The position numbers and the translations under genes were made by a program. A stretch of DNA of 64,000 nt from Dactylorhiza incarnata (lineage: Eukaryota > Streptophyta > Magnoliopsida > Asparagales > Orchidaceae). Position 1 is the stretch's first letter, and every line of letters begins with the position of its first letter. Shown here piece by piece: positions 13,001 through 28,000 of this stretch. The DNA lies in NCBI GenBank assembly GCA_033032865.1, contig JAWHQI010000266.1:3013501-3077500 (forward strand), given 5' to 3'. The notes under the pieces were generated by a model. It did no database searches. It was not told the origin of the DNA and saw only the letters and a program-made list of their open reading frames with translations.

Positions 13001-16000
13001 AACGATTACATTGATATATAATTCCACTAATTTTTCAGTAGGTCCTCCTTGCTTTATTGCAATAAAATGAGCGCTCTTCGTCAAGCGATCAATAATTACC
13101 CAGATTCCATCATTGCCTGGCTTACTACGAGGTAAGCCAAATACAAAATCCATTGCTACATCATCCCATTTCCATTCAGGAATAGGAAGTGACCGAAGAT
13201 AACCAACAGGCTTCATATGCTCAGCTTTCACTACCTGACAGGTATGACATCGAGCAATATAATTTGTCACATCCTGCTTCATTTTAGGCCACCAAAACTC
13301 CTGTTTCAGATCATGGTACATTTTTGTTCGGGCAGGATGAATCGAATACGGTGTGTTATGAGCCTCATATAAAATATCTTTTCTTAAATTATCCGCGTCA
13401 GGAACGCAGATTCTATCACACCCATCAGGAACGCATTTGCTTCTCCCCTTTTTACCTTCTCTAACATACCCATCAGAAATGAATCTTGTGGCATTGCCTT
13501 CTGGATTCAATCTTTCAGCGAATACTGGATCTGCATCTGGAATAGCTGCGCTCGCTTTTCCTCATTCGACAAAATAAAAACAATTTCCATTTCTTGCAAC
13601 TCTCGTAAGAGCTTTTTGTTAAACTGCGACATTATGGATATTGCGGCTACATTTTTTCGACTCAAGGCATCTGCAACAACATTTGCTTTGCCAGGATTGT
13701 ATTGAATATCCAAATCATAATCTTTAATAAATTCCCGCCACCTTCTCTGTCACAGATTAATTTATTTCTGATCAAAAATATACTTTAAACTCTTATGATC
13801 GGTGAAGATTTCACAACGCACACCATACAAATAGTGACGCCAGATATTTAACGCAAACACAACTGCCGCAAGCTCCAGATCATGCGTTGGATAATTCTTT
13901 TCAGCATCCTTTAGCAAAGACAATCACCTTTCCGCGTTGCATTACACGCAACCTAATCCCTTCTAGGACGCATCACTATAAATTTGAAACCCATCTGATT
14001 CTTCAGGCATTACCAAAACTGGAGCAGTCGTTAATCGATCTTTCAGTGCCTCAAATGCTTGCTGGCACTCGCCTTCCCACTTGAAAGGTACATTCTTTCG
14101 AGTTAGCTGCGTCAATGGTAACGCTAATTTGGAAAAATCTTTTACAAATTTTCTATAATACCCTGCTAAACCCAAGAAACTGCGCACTTCGGTTACTGAC
14201 TTTGGTTGAGTCCACTTCACAATTGCTTCAATTTTAGCTGGATCAACCGATAGACCTTCTTGATTAATCACGTGGCCCCAAAAAGCTACTTCTTTTAACC
14301 AGAAGTCGCACTTCGAAAATTTAGCAAAAAAACGTTGCTCTCTCAACGTTTGCAAGGCTAGACGCAAGTGCTGGGAATGTTCTTCTTCTGACTTAGAATA
14401 GATCAGAATATCATCGATGAAAACAATCACGAATTGATCGAGAAAAGCTTTAAAGACTCGATTCATTAAGTCCATAAAAGCTGCAGGAGCATTTGTTAGA
14501 CCAAAAAGCATTACAACAAATGCAAAATGCCCATACCTGGTACTAAATGCAGCCTTCAGGATATCTTCTTCTTTAATTCGCAGCTGGTGATATCCTGATC
14601 GAAGATCAATTTTAGAAAATACTCGCGCACCCACGAGCTGATCAAATAAATCATCAATCCGAGGCAAAGGGTATTTATTCTTGATTGTCAGCTTATTTAA
14701 TTCACGATAATCAACACATAAACGGAGAGACCCGTCCTTCTTTTTAACAAATAGCACTGGAGCGCCCCATGGTGAAGTGCTCGGTCGGATAAAATTTTTA
14801 TCTAACAACTCTTGCAACTGCACCTTTAATTCAGCCAATTCTTTAGGCGCCATCCGATAAGATGTCTTGGCCACTGAAGCAGCTCCTTCAATCAACTTGA
14901 TTTCAAATTCAATTTCTCGAGTTGGAGGCACACCAGGCAAGTCTTCGGGAAATACATCCAAGTATTCCCGCACTACAGGCACCGCTGTAATTTCCTTCTT
15001 TTCCTCTTTGGATTCCTTAATCATTACTAAAATGACATCGCAGCCTTTCCGCACTTTCTTCCATGTCTTCATGGCAGAAATCATAATCTTGGAGACGTCT
15101 CCCAGTCCCCTAAATACAAATAAACTCCCGTCTGGATATTTGAAAACTACCTCCTTCGATTTGCAGTTGATTACTGCTTCTTGATTCGACAACCAATCCA
15201 TACCAAGGATAATATCGTATTCAACTAACGGTAGCACTGCGACATCTGCTTCTATTCTTTTCTCGTTAAAAGATAACGGTACCACGACTCGCTTTTGACT
15301 AGTCAGCACCGTATTATTTGACATAAGAACATTCAACGGTTTTGCAACTTGATATTGGTGTGTACGAACAGAATCAAGTATATATGACGAAATAAAGGAA
15401 TGACTAGCACCAGTATCAAATAAAACCTTTAATAACTGATCGTTCACATTTATCATACCTGTAACCACCGTATCATCAGCTTTCGCTTCTTGTTGCCCAA
15501 GATTGAAAGCTCGGGGCTGGACCAGCCTTTCTTCTCTGTCTCCTTCAGCAGGAACAGATGCCGATGCAATAGACTCCCCTTCCTTGGAAGTCCCTATATG
15601 AAACATTTTCTGAGCTGGCAAGGCTGGAGCTCCCTTCTGGCTTTCAGTCCGCTGCAGCTTCGGACAATTCTTCCGCTGTTGTCCCGGTTGGCGACAATAA
15701 AAACAGACACCAGTCAAACATTCCCCCCTGTGCATCTTGCCACACTTGGCACACTTCGCCACTGTTGTTTGGGAGACCTGTGTACTAACGGTCGATGAAG
15801 ATTGTTGTTGTTTCTTCTTCTTCCACGGGGGTGTACTTGCTTTACTTGATGATTCTAGACTGATTCCTTCTTTGAAGCGTTTCTTATACAGTTCAGATCG
15901 ACGTTGCCTCTTCTCGGCATCCAATTCAACCATTCTGGCTTTTTCCACTATAACTGCATAATCTGTAATATCAAATGGAACAACTGCTGCGCGGATGTCA

Positions 16001-19000
16001 TCTCGTAAGCCCTCCTGAAAACGCAAGCATCTGGCCTCTTCTGTGGCCACGACAGACTCAGAATAATAAGCTAAACTAGCGAATTCCGCCTCATACTGCG
16101 GAACCGAGCGATTTCCTTGCACTAAACGGAAGAATCTTTCCTGGAGTTGTCTCTTTTCGGTCCTCGGAACGAACCACTTCGTGAACTCACCAGTAAATTC
16201 CGTCCACGTTACATTCTCCAAGCGCTTAGCAGCGAATTTTCCTTTCATCATGTTGATCCACCAGCGCTTAACCTCACCTTCTAGCAAAAAGGCAGCTAAT
16301 TCTGCTTTCCGCTCTGCTGGGCACCGCATCGCTTCAAATATCGTCTCGATCCTTAAAATCCAATCCTCGGTCTCTATCGGTGAAAGACCTCCACGGAAGG
16401 TTGGCGGCTTTAAATCCAGAAACGACCTCAAATCCGTATCAACTAGTGCTGGGGGAGGCACAGCTGGCACAATCGGTGCTGGAGGAGGCATAGCTGGCAC
16501 AACCAGAGCAGCTACAGGAGGAGTATCCCGTACCAGTCTAATAGCCTTCGCAATGGCCTGGGCTATATCTGCTATTTGAAGCGGGGCAGCTTTATGCCCA
16601 TTATCACTTTCTTCAGACATAGCTTCCCTGACAGCTTCAGGTTCTTCTCGAGCCTCTCGAATTCTACGGCTCGAGTATACTTGAAGGGGCTCCTGAAAAC
16701 AAGACATGATCTTATTCAGTATATGAACATTAAAGTAACATTATGTCCTTCAATTGGTACTCTCTGCATTACTCGGCTTGTGAAAAACCTAGCTCTAATA
16801 CCACTTAATTGTAACGGCCCGAAGCCCGCGACAATTTAAATCTTCTTTATTATCTTCTGAGCAGGTTTTACACAATTAAATAATGCAGCTTAGCGAATCA
16901 CATGAGTGGTAACAGTAAAAGACTTAAAAGTACTTTTATTCATTATCATAATTTATATCGTGTCCATGCTTACAGGAAAAGCCAAAATACAAAAGTACAT
17001 ATCAAACTGAGATGTACAATACTAAAATACATTCTAACCCGAGGTTGAGACGTATCTTCCCTTTGCTTTCTTTCTGCCTCCGCAGGTCTCCTCCTAGCGG
17101 GGCCTAGCACGCTGGCGGTCTGATCCTAAAAAGAAAATTAACATCCAATTAGTTTTAGAAAACTAAGTGAGTTCCTTACCTCTTCGACCGCCCTACAAGC
17201 AAACACGAAGAGTCAGCTATAATAAGCAGTTATATAAATCTGAAAAATTGTATGAACATGAAAGTAGACAGGTAAAGTAAACTGGGACACAGAAATAAAC
17301 AATTTCTGTTATTTCAGTTCTTATATCTTATGATAGTTCATTTTCATGTTCAATTATCTTTCTTTTCGTTCTCTCGAAATACTGAGGGTCATTCTCAATC
17401 AAATATCCGAGCCCATCAAATCAATGCCCATTCTAGGCGCTCAACCACGCAACAGGCTCTCATGCCTCCTAAATTGGACATTTCAGTATCAATTTCCGTC
17501 GGAGATCTACCCCTCCACTCGGTGTAAGAGTCCGAAACTTACCCCCCTACTAGGCTGACCCTTAGTGTTTCGATGCGTCGACGCAATCTCTTTTTCTTAT
17601 TCATATCATTTCATATTGAAGTCATAAATACAGGAAATAAGTATTTTAATTCCCCTCAGAGATTCTATCGCTTGCTAATCCATATTTAGCTTTTTAGCGA
17701 TTTCATACATTTCAGTGATTACAAATCTTCCACATTCTATATCAAAGCAATTCATATTTAGAAAAATATTCGAACGCATACGAAATCAAAGCCGTAAGGA
17801 CTCACCGCAACTTTTCCTTTGTCCTTGTCCTTCGCAGGATTCACGTGAATCACGTCACGTCTATCGCCGGCCGCCATCCTCTGCAGTATCAATTAAATCA
17901 TTTACTATAGGGTTGCGTCTTTAAATAACTACGAATAGAGTCCTTAAGATGACCACAACTACGACCTCTAGGAGTTGTCTAGGAAAAGACAAGCTTGGTG
18001 ACTCGAAAGGAATGCATAAATGCAGATTTTAAGTGCTACAAAAAATCAGAAATAAGCCACCATACTTTTCATAAATTAGTCACTTTCATGGCCAATTTAA
18101 ACTCAAGGAAAACAGCCCACATAGCTAATAAAGACAGCCCAAACATCAAGTTAAAACCCGGCCAACACAAGCTAACAAATCCAACACTAAGGGCTGCTAT
18201 GTGGCAACACCAAGGGCTGCCAACAGCAGCTCCAAGGGCTGCCACTGCAGTCCAAAACCTCTCCAAAACAGTGGATCAAAAGCCAACTGAAAACAGCCCA
18301 AAGGCATCCAACGGTCAAGAGGAACAACAGCCAATAAGGTCAGCTATAGCAGCCTCCAAAGCAACCATACAGCACAAGGTAGATGAGTACACAGCACACC
18401 CATATCCAAGGTAACAAGGCAGCCAAGGTCTGAAAGTAATCAGCTCAGATATGGAGGGAGAGGGAGAGAAAACAAATCAAAACACTAGCATAACTCATAC
18501 AATAAAGGAATCAAATCCCCCAACATTGAATTCCTAACTCCTCTCCTACAAATTTCAGCAACTAAGCAAAACAACCATCTATTAAGAAGGAGAAGAGGGT
18601 AAAGTAGAAGAAGAGCTCACAGTGAGGAGAGCAGCAAAAATAAGAGTTCCAACAGCCGGCCACTCGCTTCCAGCCAACACAAACACCAAGCAGCAATAGC
18701 AAGCAATAACCCAACAGATAGTACCGTCAGCTCTAAGGAGCAGGAAGGAGAGGGGCAACAAGGCTCTAGAAGGAGGCGGTAAGTAAAAAAACAAATATCG
18801 GGATAAACCCTCAATAGGAAAGGCTGAAAATCCACCGCTAAGGGATAAAATAATCATAAATATTAATAATGAGAAGCATCAACACAACTCTCAGCCAGCC
18901 CAAAATCAGCCAGCCAAAATCAGCTAGGCCAAATAACTAGCCAAATCAGCCAATAGCTAGCCCACTTGGCTACTAAACCAAATCTAATTCCACCTCCAAT

Positions 19001-22000
19001 TACATCAATTTCAGAATTTTATTTCAACATCGGAATATAAAATAAATACGAAACGAACGCCGCAAAACATCAAAAATCTCGAATTTCAAAATAAATTGTG
19101 CGACGTCGAATCGGCACTGAATCTTGTTCTCTTTTCATCATCGGGGAAATTTTTTTCTCTTATTATAGATCGTACAACATTTATACATATTTTCGGGTTC
19201 AGTTCTTACACCTACCACCGGGGATGATGGTCAAATCCTGACCACTATAGATCTTCGTTAAGCGTGTTCAAGTCCCGATTCTCCATTACCTGCAACAACT
19301 TATATATCTGTACCTGTACACTATGAGACAACTTGCAATTCGATATTAGTGTCTTTCACGGATTTGCTATTCTTAAACCAAAAGAGCATCAAAGCATATT
19401 CCAATAGGCAAGGTGTGTGATCATTACCCTAAAGAAGTTACATCATCCTCCGACAGGACTTTCAACCGATGCTCACATCTCTAAGGTGTAACACTTAGCT
19501 AGATCCCCAAAATTTTGATGTGCACGAACACCGAAAAAGCACAAAACACCCGAACTTTAACTTGATGAAGCAAATGAAGAAAACAGAGAAAATCAGAAAA
19601 TTTCGAAAGTAGGGAACTTGTGAGAGCGCAAACAACAAAAAAAGTATGGTAAAGTTCTCTGGAATTATTTCCTATATTATGAGTCACATAAAACCCGAAC
19701 CATTAATCTCATAATAAATTATCAATGATTCTATTAAGAAAAATCATCGTATAAAGAAATTGAAATTTCCAACATTTAAAAACATTAATGGAAATAATAT
19801 AAATGCAATCCGCAATTGGTATAAAATTAAATGTAATTAATAAATTTGATGCTAAACAAAACCGCGTATAACAACTGCATGCGTGAACGTCGATTGGAAA
19901 TCATCTTGCGTTGAATTACAATTTGTCTTATAAAAGGTTGAAGAAACCATGAAAACATATCATGCTTGGCTGGCGATCGGCGATCGACAAAAGCTTGGTT
20001 GGCGAGCAGTGATGGCCCGGTCAGCGATCAACGAAGCCCATTCGGTGATTTGCGTTCACAAAGTGTGCTCAAATAATGACAAAGGAGACGACCTGCGAAG
20101 GGCGTAAGCCTGATCAGTGAATTGCGAAAGCCTGATAGGTGAATTGCGAAAGCCAGACGACGATTACTCGACCGACGGTTGACGATTACCTGGTCGACGA
20201 TCCGCGATTGTAAACAAAATCACAAAAATTTGTTTTAACAAAACTAATAATTCAATTCAACTATTCCCTGAATCTTAATGGTTTTGAGTTTTTCTCATAA
20301 ATGAGATAATAATGAAGATAAAAAGTCTAACAATATTTCACAAAAGCGAGAAATCAAAATGAATTTTATAACTTATAGGGTTAATATTAATTTAATAAAA
20401 AATAAATGGACATTTACTTTATCAAGTTGCATCTATTGCAATGAGTGTGGATTGATTGATTATCTTGAATATATATTTAGTACTTATTTTCTCTACCGAA
20501 TAATATTATGTGTCAGAAGATTTGAGTTATAATATTTTGATCGATAGAATAATTAAGCACACATAAGATTTATGTTCATTGAGTTATGGCGGTGAGCTCT
20601 TTAATGACCATGTATAGTTCTTAATTTTCATGGAGGTTATTAAGGTTCAACGCGGATCCCAAAGTCGCGGCTTCACGATTACCCCCCACATTGGTGGTGG
20701 CTCAAAAAATATTTTGTAACTAATATCTAAGAAAGAAATATGTCTTTGGTAATCACTAAAAACTACGAGTTTAGCCTGTACGTTATAGTGCTCTCAACTA
20801 AAGCTACGTCAAAAAATTTGTTTCTACCATGTTGAGCCTAATCCATGAGATATTCATTCACATAGATTGGGTATCCACCAAGTCGAAAGGGAGGAGATAA
20901 TAGATTTATATCTTTTATTCTTCCACATACGGGTAATATATAGGGGATTACAAATACACTTAAACCAGACTCATGATGCGGGACTAAACTCCTAAAGATT
21001 CCAACATAATAATATTAAACTCATAATTCTAACACTCCCTCTAAAGCTGAAGGGGGAACCTTCAGTTGGACATCATAAACGAAATGGTAAAAAAGTGATT
21101 GGCAAAGTGGACATGACAGATAGAGAGGAAACCACACACGAATCTACGAGACCACGGGGATAACACCACACACGAATCTATGAGACCGCGGGGATAACAC
21201 TACACACACGAATCTACGAGACCGCAGGGATAACACCACACACACGAATCTACGAGAACGCGGGGATAACACTACGCACATGAATCTATGTTTCCGCGGG
21301 GATAACACCACCCACAAGAATCTCCGAGACTGCGGGGACAAGGGAGAAAGGGAAAAAGACAACCGCCATAGACCATACCACCTACCAATCATCAAGGAAA
21401 AAACTTGGGGAGACACATATGACATAAGCTTAGAGGCCGTGTGGAACGAAGGCGAAAAGTTGGGAAATGTCATCCAAGTCGCCTTCGTCCCAAGCACTCC
21501 CCCTCACGTGGTACACACGTGCATATAGTAATAACAACACAATAAAACTAAGACACAAATAAAAGCACTAAAAAAACAAAGCAACCACTCCATCATCACC
21601 ATCATCGACGAGAGAAGCGAGCAATGAATCCATAGTCCCGATGAGCAGAGGGGTTGAGCCAGAAGAAGGCCTGCTACTGGAGATAAATCTCCCGCGGAAC
21701 AACAACGGAACCATCGACAACAACAAAGAATAACCCCGAGACAGCAGCAGGCGCCATCATCAGAAATACCACCAGAACAACTGAGAGCATACACATCAAT
21801 CAGACAGGAGCAGCAACAAGCGAGAGAGAAGGGGTTCACTGGATCGACAGAAGAGAAGCAGCGATAAATGCACCTGTGGACGGGATCACTACAGAAGGAG
21901 CTGTTGATGGCGGGAGAAGGAAGGGGTTTCCGGATCTCATCGAAGAAGAAGGGATGCTGCAGCGGAGAGGAAGACCATCTGGGAGTAGGATCATCGTCGA

Positions 22001-25000
22001 CGATCTGCGACAGAAACGCAGACGGGAGGAGGACGATTAACGGTGAACAACACAGAGCCCTCTGCCGACGGGATCGTTGGGGGAAGACGTCGCTCCCTCT
22101 GGTAGTAGTCGGACGAGACGGGATCGTAGGAGTAGAGACAGACTCGACGATAGCGCAGAGAAACTCCGTCGTCGAGGGAAGAGACGACCACTCACGTCGA
22201 TGGAATCAAACGGCGATTCCGTCGATGGGAGCGGGAACAGAGGGGCTCGACGGGGGTTTAGCAGCGCAAAGATCGGCTCGACGTGACAAGAGGGAGGGAG
22301 AGGCGAAAATCGGAGAGCGGAAACTACCGAGAACTTAGGTCGCAGGACGACAAAATTTAAGGGAGGAGTCAATTCCACCGCTGATACCAAGTTGAAAGGG
22401 AGGAGATAATAGATTGATATCTTTTATTCTTCCACATAGGGGTAATATATAGGGGATTACAAAGAAACTTAAACCGGACTCATGATGTGAGACTAAACTC
22501 CTTAAGACCCCAACATAATAATATTAAACTCATAACTCCAACACACCATTGGTAACAAATCATACTAGATTCATCTCGATGACAACAAGATATCTCCCTG
22601 GGATAATCCCTTAGTAAGATTATCAATCAAATTCAATTCTGACTTTATATAGTTGAGTGATATTAGTTATTTTCTTCATTAGTTAACTAATTTATACCTA
22701 ATTCTTGTAAACTGAATTATTTTAGAATTAATAATATTTGAAGTAATTAAATCAATCACATATTTATTATCACAATGCAATGAAATGACAAGAATAGGTT
22801 TTGGATAAATAGGAATTTCATAATGTAAAATTTTAATCCATTTGACTTTCGAACAAGTTGTATTTATGCTATGAGCTCGGACTTCATAGTACTCCTAGAT
22901 ATAAATGGTATGTTTGGTAGAAGCCCATGAGGTGGCAACTCTTCAATGAAGGAAAGCATATATTGTCGTGGACTTAACATCTAATGAGTCAGTTACTTAA
23001 TTGAAATCTAAATATCCTAGTACTTCGGGAAAGCCTGAATATATTAAGCTATAATCAATAGTTCCATAAAGGTACATAAATATTCTAGTATGTGCAATTC
23101 AATGATCACTACTAGGATTACTAGTATATCTACTCAATCTGCCCATGACATAAGAAATGTCTGGCATATTGCGATTAATAATATACAATGAGGATCCTAT
23201 CGTCTGAGCATACCTATGTTGATCAATTAGTTCACTTATATTTTTACATAATTTTACACTAGTGTCATAAATAGTAGAAGAGGGAGTTGAATCATATAAG
23301 CTAAATTTGTGCAATAATTTTTCAATTGAGTGAGAAAAAGATAATGATACACTCATGTCAGTTTTATTTAGTTTCATGCTTAAAATTACGTTGACTACTT
23401 CTAAGTCTTTCATATTAAATTTAAATGATAGATACAATGTTATTTTCATCTTGTTTTGCATAAAAGTATTTGTCATATTCGTTAGCGAAAATATTAAACG
23501 ATAATACAACAGAATCAAAATTTTGATGTCATTGCTTCGGAGCTTGTTGGGGTAAGTAGAAAAGATGATAGAATCATACCTCTTAAATTGATCATAGGAA
23601 AAAAAATTATTAATGTGATCAGTGCTTATGCGTCTCAAGCAGGATTAAGTGAAGTTATTAAAGTGCAATTTTGGGAAGACTTGGAAGATTTAGTAAGAGA
23701 AATCCCACAAAGAAAGAAAAATTTCATAGGAGAAAACTTAAATGGACATATATGCAAGGAAAATATAGATTATACAGCCGTTCATGAAGGGTTTGGGTAT
23801 GGAGAAAAAAATGAAGAACCATTTTAGACTTTGTCATAGCACATGAGCTAATTGTGACAAATACGCTCTTCATGAAGAGGGAGGAACATTTAATTACATT
23901 TAAAAGCGGACCAAAAAAATCACAAATTGATTTTTTTTAATCGCAAAATAGATAAAATGATTTGTAAGGATTGGAAAGTCATACCAGGAGAAAATTTAAC
24001 AACAAAACACAGAATAGTGGTGTTGGATGTGCAAATTAAATATAATAAATTTAAGGGAAGGACAAAATTGTTGCCAAAAATTCGATGGTGGAACTTAGAA
24101 CTTGAAAACGAAAAAATAGGTTGCTTTCAAGACAACAAATATGGAACAACTAATTAATGACCTCTATGTTGATCCTAGTGTCTTATAAGAATTTATGTCT
24201 TCACATTTAAGGATAAGTGGAAAAACTTAATTGGAGAGTCAAAAAGTAGTGCGCCCCCAAATAAAGAATCGTGGTGGTGGAAAGAGGAAGTGCAAGACAA
24301 AGTGAGGGCAAATGATCAGCTATAATACACTCTACGCTTACAGGAATGGTGAAAATTTGACAAGATATAAAGTCGCCAAAAAATGATCAGCTATAATACA
24401 CTCTACGCTTACAGGAATGGTGAAAATTTGACAGGATATAAAGTCGCCAAAAAAGAAGCTAAACATGCAGTAAGTAAATTAAGAAGTCAAACTTATGAAG
24501 AATTTTATGAGCGTCTGGATACCAAAGATAGAGAGTGTGACATATAAAATTGCTCGAGCTAGATAGAGGAAGACAAAAGATTTAAGCCAAGTTAAATGCA
24601 TAAAGGATGAAACAGATTTGATTTTGACGGATGATGTGGCTATTAAAGAGCGATGAAAAAACACTATCAATTCTACAATGAAGTAAATGACAATGAACTG
24701 AGCTTGGATGAGTTAAGTAAATCATAGGAGTATTGGAACATAATATTTTATCGTAAAATTCAAGCATCAGAGGTAAATGATGCTCTAAAGAAGATGAAAA
24801 ATGGAAAAGGTGGTTGAGCCAGACGATATACCTATCGAAGTATGAAAATGCCTAGGGAAAGAAAGAATTTTGTGGCTTACATGTTTCTTCAATAAGATAC
24901 TGAAGACAAAGATTCTGTCGGACCAATGGAGAGAAAGTATATTAGTACCTTTGTTTAAGAACAAATGAGATACAAAATTGTGTCAATTACAAAACAATTA

Positions 25001-28000
25001 AATTAATGAGTCATTCCATGAAATAATGAGAATGAGTAATAGAAAGAAGAGTGAGATGAGAGACTAGTATCTCAGAGAACCAATTTGGATTCATGCTAGG
25101 GCGGTCGAACATGGAAGCTATACATCTCTTGAGGAGAATCGTTGACAACTTGATGCGCTATTTCGGCACTGCTAATTAACAAGCACGAAATGCGATACGA
25201 CGGCAGTGCACCGGTCGCTCAAGTAATAAAATAGGGAGGAACTCCCCGAATATCGTTCTCAAAGGACCGTAAGTTGGGTAGTATGATTTGCTCAAACCAG
25301 GAAATCAGTTAAAAGGATTAATAAAAAACAAAGGGAGGTTGTGATTTGGGTTCCTAAGCTATTGCAGAATGAAAAGAAATGCGGGTCGAAAAGCACCGCT
25401 TCGCAACGTGTGGGTGAGTGCAGCGGCCGCGATGCCGCGCTTCGGTAAGCGGGTGGAGTGGGCACAGTGCGGGGTTCGTGAGGGTCGTACTCACCTCTTC
25501 ACAAACATCACCACTAGCAATCGCTAAGTGGCTTCACACACAAGCAACCTAGGCTATCACAACAACAAACAAGGGCTATTCTTGCCACCGCATCAACATT
25601 GGATATGAACACAAGCAATAATCCTTAAGATTAATCTTAACAAGCATTCATACAACACATAAACAAGTACAAGCATTAAGGGTTAGAGAGGACCACAAAG
25701 AAGATGTCACCGCGTCTTGGGTTCACGGCCGGAATAAGAGGTTGTCAGGATCTCTCCGGGCTCGGCCCTCAGATGGCGTGCTAACTCGAAGGAGGCTGTC
25801 ACCGCTCCAGCGATCTTCAGCGCTTCTATGGTTTCCTCGGCGAGGAATGCTTGAGCTAGCGGCGGCGGAAGCTTGCAAACGCTCTCGGATGGAAGGATGA
25901 TGAAGGAGTTCGCCGGAGATGGTCTCCTCTTGCCTCTTCCAGTGGAAAGGGTGAAAATGGCGGGATTCCCAGTCTTTCCCGCGAGGGGGATCGAGCTCTC
26001 TCCCGTCACACCAATGACAGCAACAATTCCTGTTTAAATACTAAACAGGCAGAAAAATGGTCACACACGGTCGAACGCACGACCGTGCGCAGACCGTGCG
26101 TTAATTAATGATAAAATTGGCGTGGAGACGAAGCTACGCCGCCCGTGCGATTTACTCACGCACGGGCAAATCCGTCCGTGCGTCAAAACACACAGACAAA
26201 TTCAGATACGTCTTAAAACAGAAGAAACAGGAGACCGTGTGTTTTACTCACGCACGGACGATTCTGACCGTGCGTCAAAACGCACGAGTAAACTCGGATC
26301 GCCAGTTTTCTGCCCAGATGAGATCGCACGACCGCAGCAGACCGTGCGTCAAGGAAAACGCACGACCGTGCGTTTCACACAGTTATGAAATCTGGGAGAA
26401 AATTGGATACAAGTCAATCCGGTCACCTGCACACAAGATAAACAAGCTGAGAATACACCTCCAGCACCAGATAAACATAGAGAAATGGAAGGGGAGCACC
26501 ATGTGCTTACCCCCAATAACAAGGAGCGCAATTGCACACCGAAACGGGCCTAATAGTGCACCTAGCAGGGAATAGTGAATATGAATTAAAACGTGCATAA
26601 AGTGTGGTGCAAAGACTAGATAATCGGTCCAGATGAGTCCATAAATATATATATAAATGAGACTCATCACACCCCCAGACTTAACCATTTGCACGTCTCG
26701 GGCAAACTACTCAGCCCTCCTGTCGGAACAATTGGATGTTGACGTGAGTGTCAGCGGTAGAGACCAATGCGAAGTCGCATGCGCACGTGCATAGAAATAC
26801 ATTAGAACAGAATTAAACTCAAGATTATATCTAATTATAGTTTGAAATTTATTTTACTTGGATGGTGAGTCCTGGTGAATCTTTCGGTCGCGCAAAAGGG
26901 AAATATCGTGACTAATGAGCAGAGCATTACTCAAATCGAAGCTCGGGACAAACTCCTAAGAAATCCATCAAAGTCGGTGTCCATAGGCTTGCACGTTCGC
27001 ACTCTCTCTACTGCATGAGACGACTCGTATCGAAAATCAATAGGACTTATGGGTTAGAATTGGGCTTAGGTTGAGTATAGGCTAGGTAAGTAGAAGGACG
27101 ATGGGAATCGCATTCAACACAACCTGAGCACTCAAGAGAATTACAATCACCAAAACAAAATTTTCAAGAATTACACAACACCCCCATACTTCAACTGAAC
27201 ACTAGGTGCGTGCTAAGCCAAATATAAATTGAATTTGCCGAGAGAATATTATTTTTGCACCATTTTTTTTTTCTTTTCTTTTCTCTCATTGACAAAATGA
27301 CATTTGAAAGTACAATAAAACGGCTCCATTAGCTAATTCAAAATTGCCATACACAACAAAGATGACACCAAATACGATCGAAAAAGAAATTTCTATCAGC
27401 TCAAAGGTTGGTGTGAAAATAGGTTCGGCCGTATGGCTTTGGTTAAATTATAGTGGAGCTAAACAAGGAGGAAGGGCAGACTCAAATGGGCTTGCAACGG
27501 TGATTATGTAGGTAAGGATTTCAAAAGCACAACCGGATCAAGAAATGGCCTATATCACATTTTATGACGAGTACTTCAACGCAATCGTTTCGAGAGTCGC
27601 CTAGTGCAAGTTCTAGCCACCGAGAAAGGTTGTCCTTCCTTCCGACCTTAGTAATAAGCTACTACTAGTCTAGCTACACTCGACCTTATGCTACCGTTGG
27701 ATTCACCGGATTCACCACTAAAGTAAAATAAATTGCAGCTACTATAATAGAAATAATTAAATTACAACTCTGAATTTAATTCTACTCTAATTGAATTTCT
27801 AGGCGTGACGGGAGCACTTGACTAGAGCACTACTCGAGTCAACATTTTTCTCTACTCCTCACTCATACGCTAATAATCCAATTCTTACGAGCGGGGAACC
27901 TCGCAGCGATACCCAATAAGTACGCGTGATCAAGTGTGCGTGAACTAGGTGCAAGTGTATGCAATATGTGCAACAAAATACAAATCCTAACTCATCACAT

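Larger units (their letters stand above)
10118..19210 (-). mobile_element. Full-length Ty3/gypsy Tekay/Del-like chromovirus (9,093 bp)
   Basis: Two long LTRs (10118-12066 and 16810-19210), each TGTAA...TTACA in + orientation, flank 4.7 kb of minus-strand gag-pol. The 5-bp target duplication CCTAC is perfect (10113-10117 and 19211-19215). A PBS for initiator tRNA-Met and a polypurine tract sit beside the right and left LTR respectively, confirming minus orientation. Domain order gag-PR-RT-RH-IN with a C-terminal chromodomain-like segment places it among chromoviruses, most like Tekay/Del. The LTRs differ by several percent and pol is broken, so it is not autonomous now. Confidence 0.92.

Noticed and set aside
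21868..22390. Overlapping open frames on both strands in the non-autonomous LTR element
   Set aside because: GC-rich region with all frames open by composition; no gag or other domain; position is leader-like next to the PBS.
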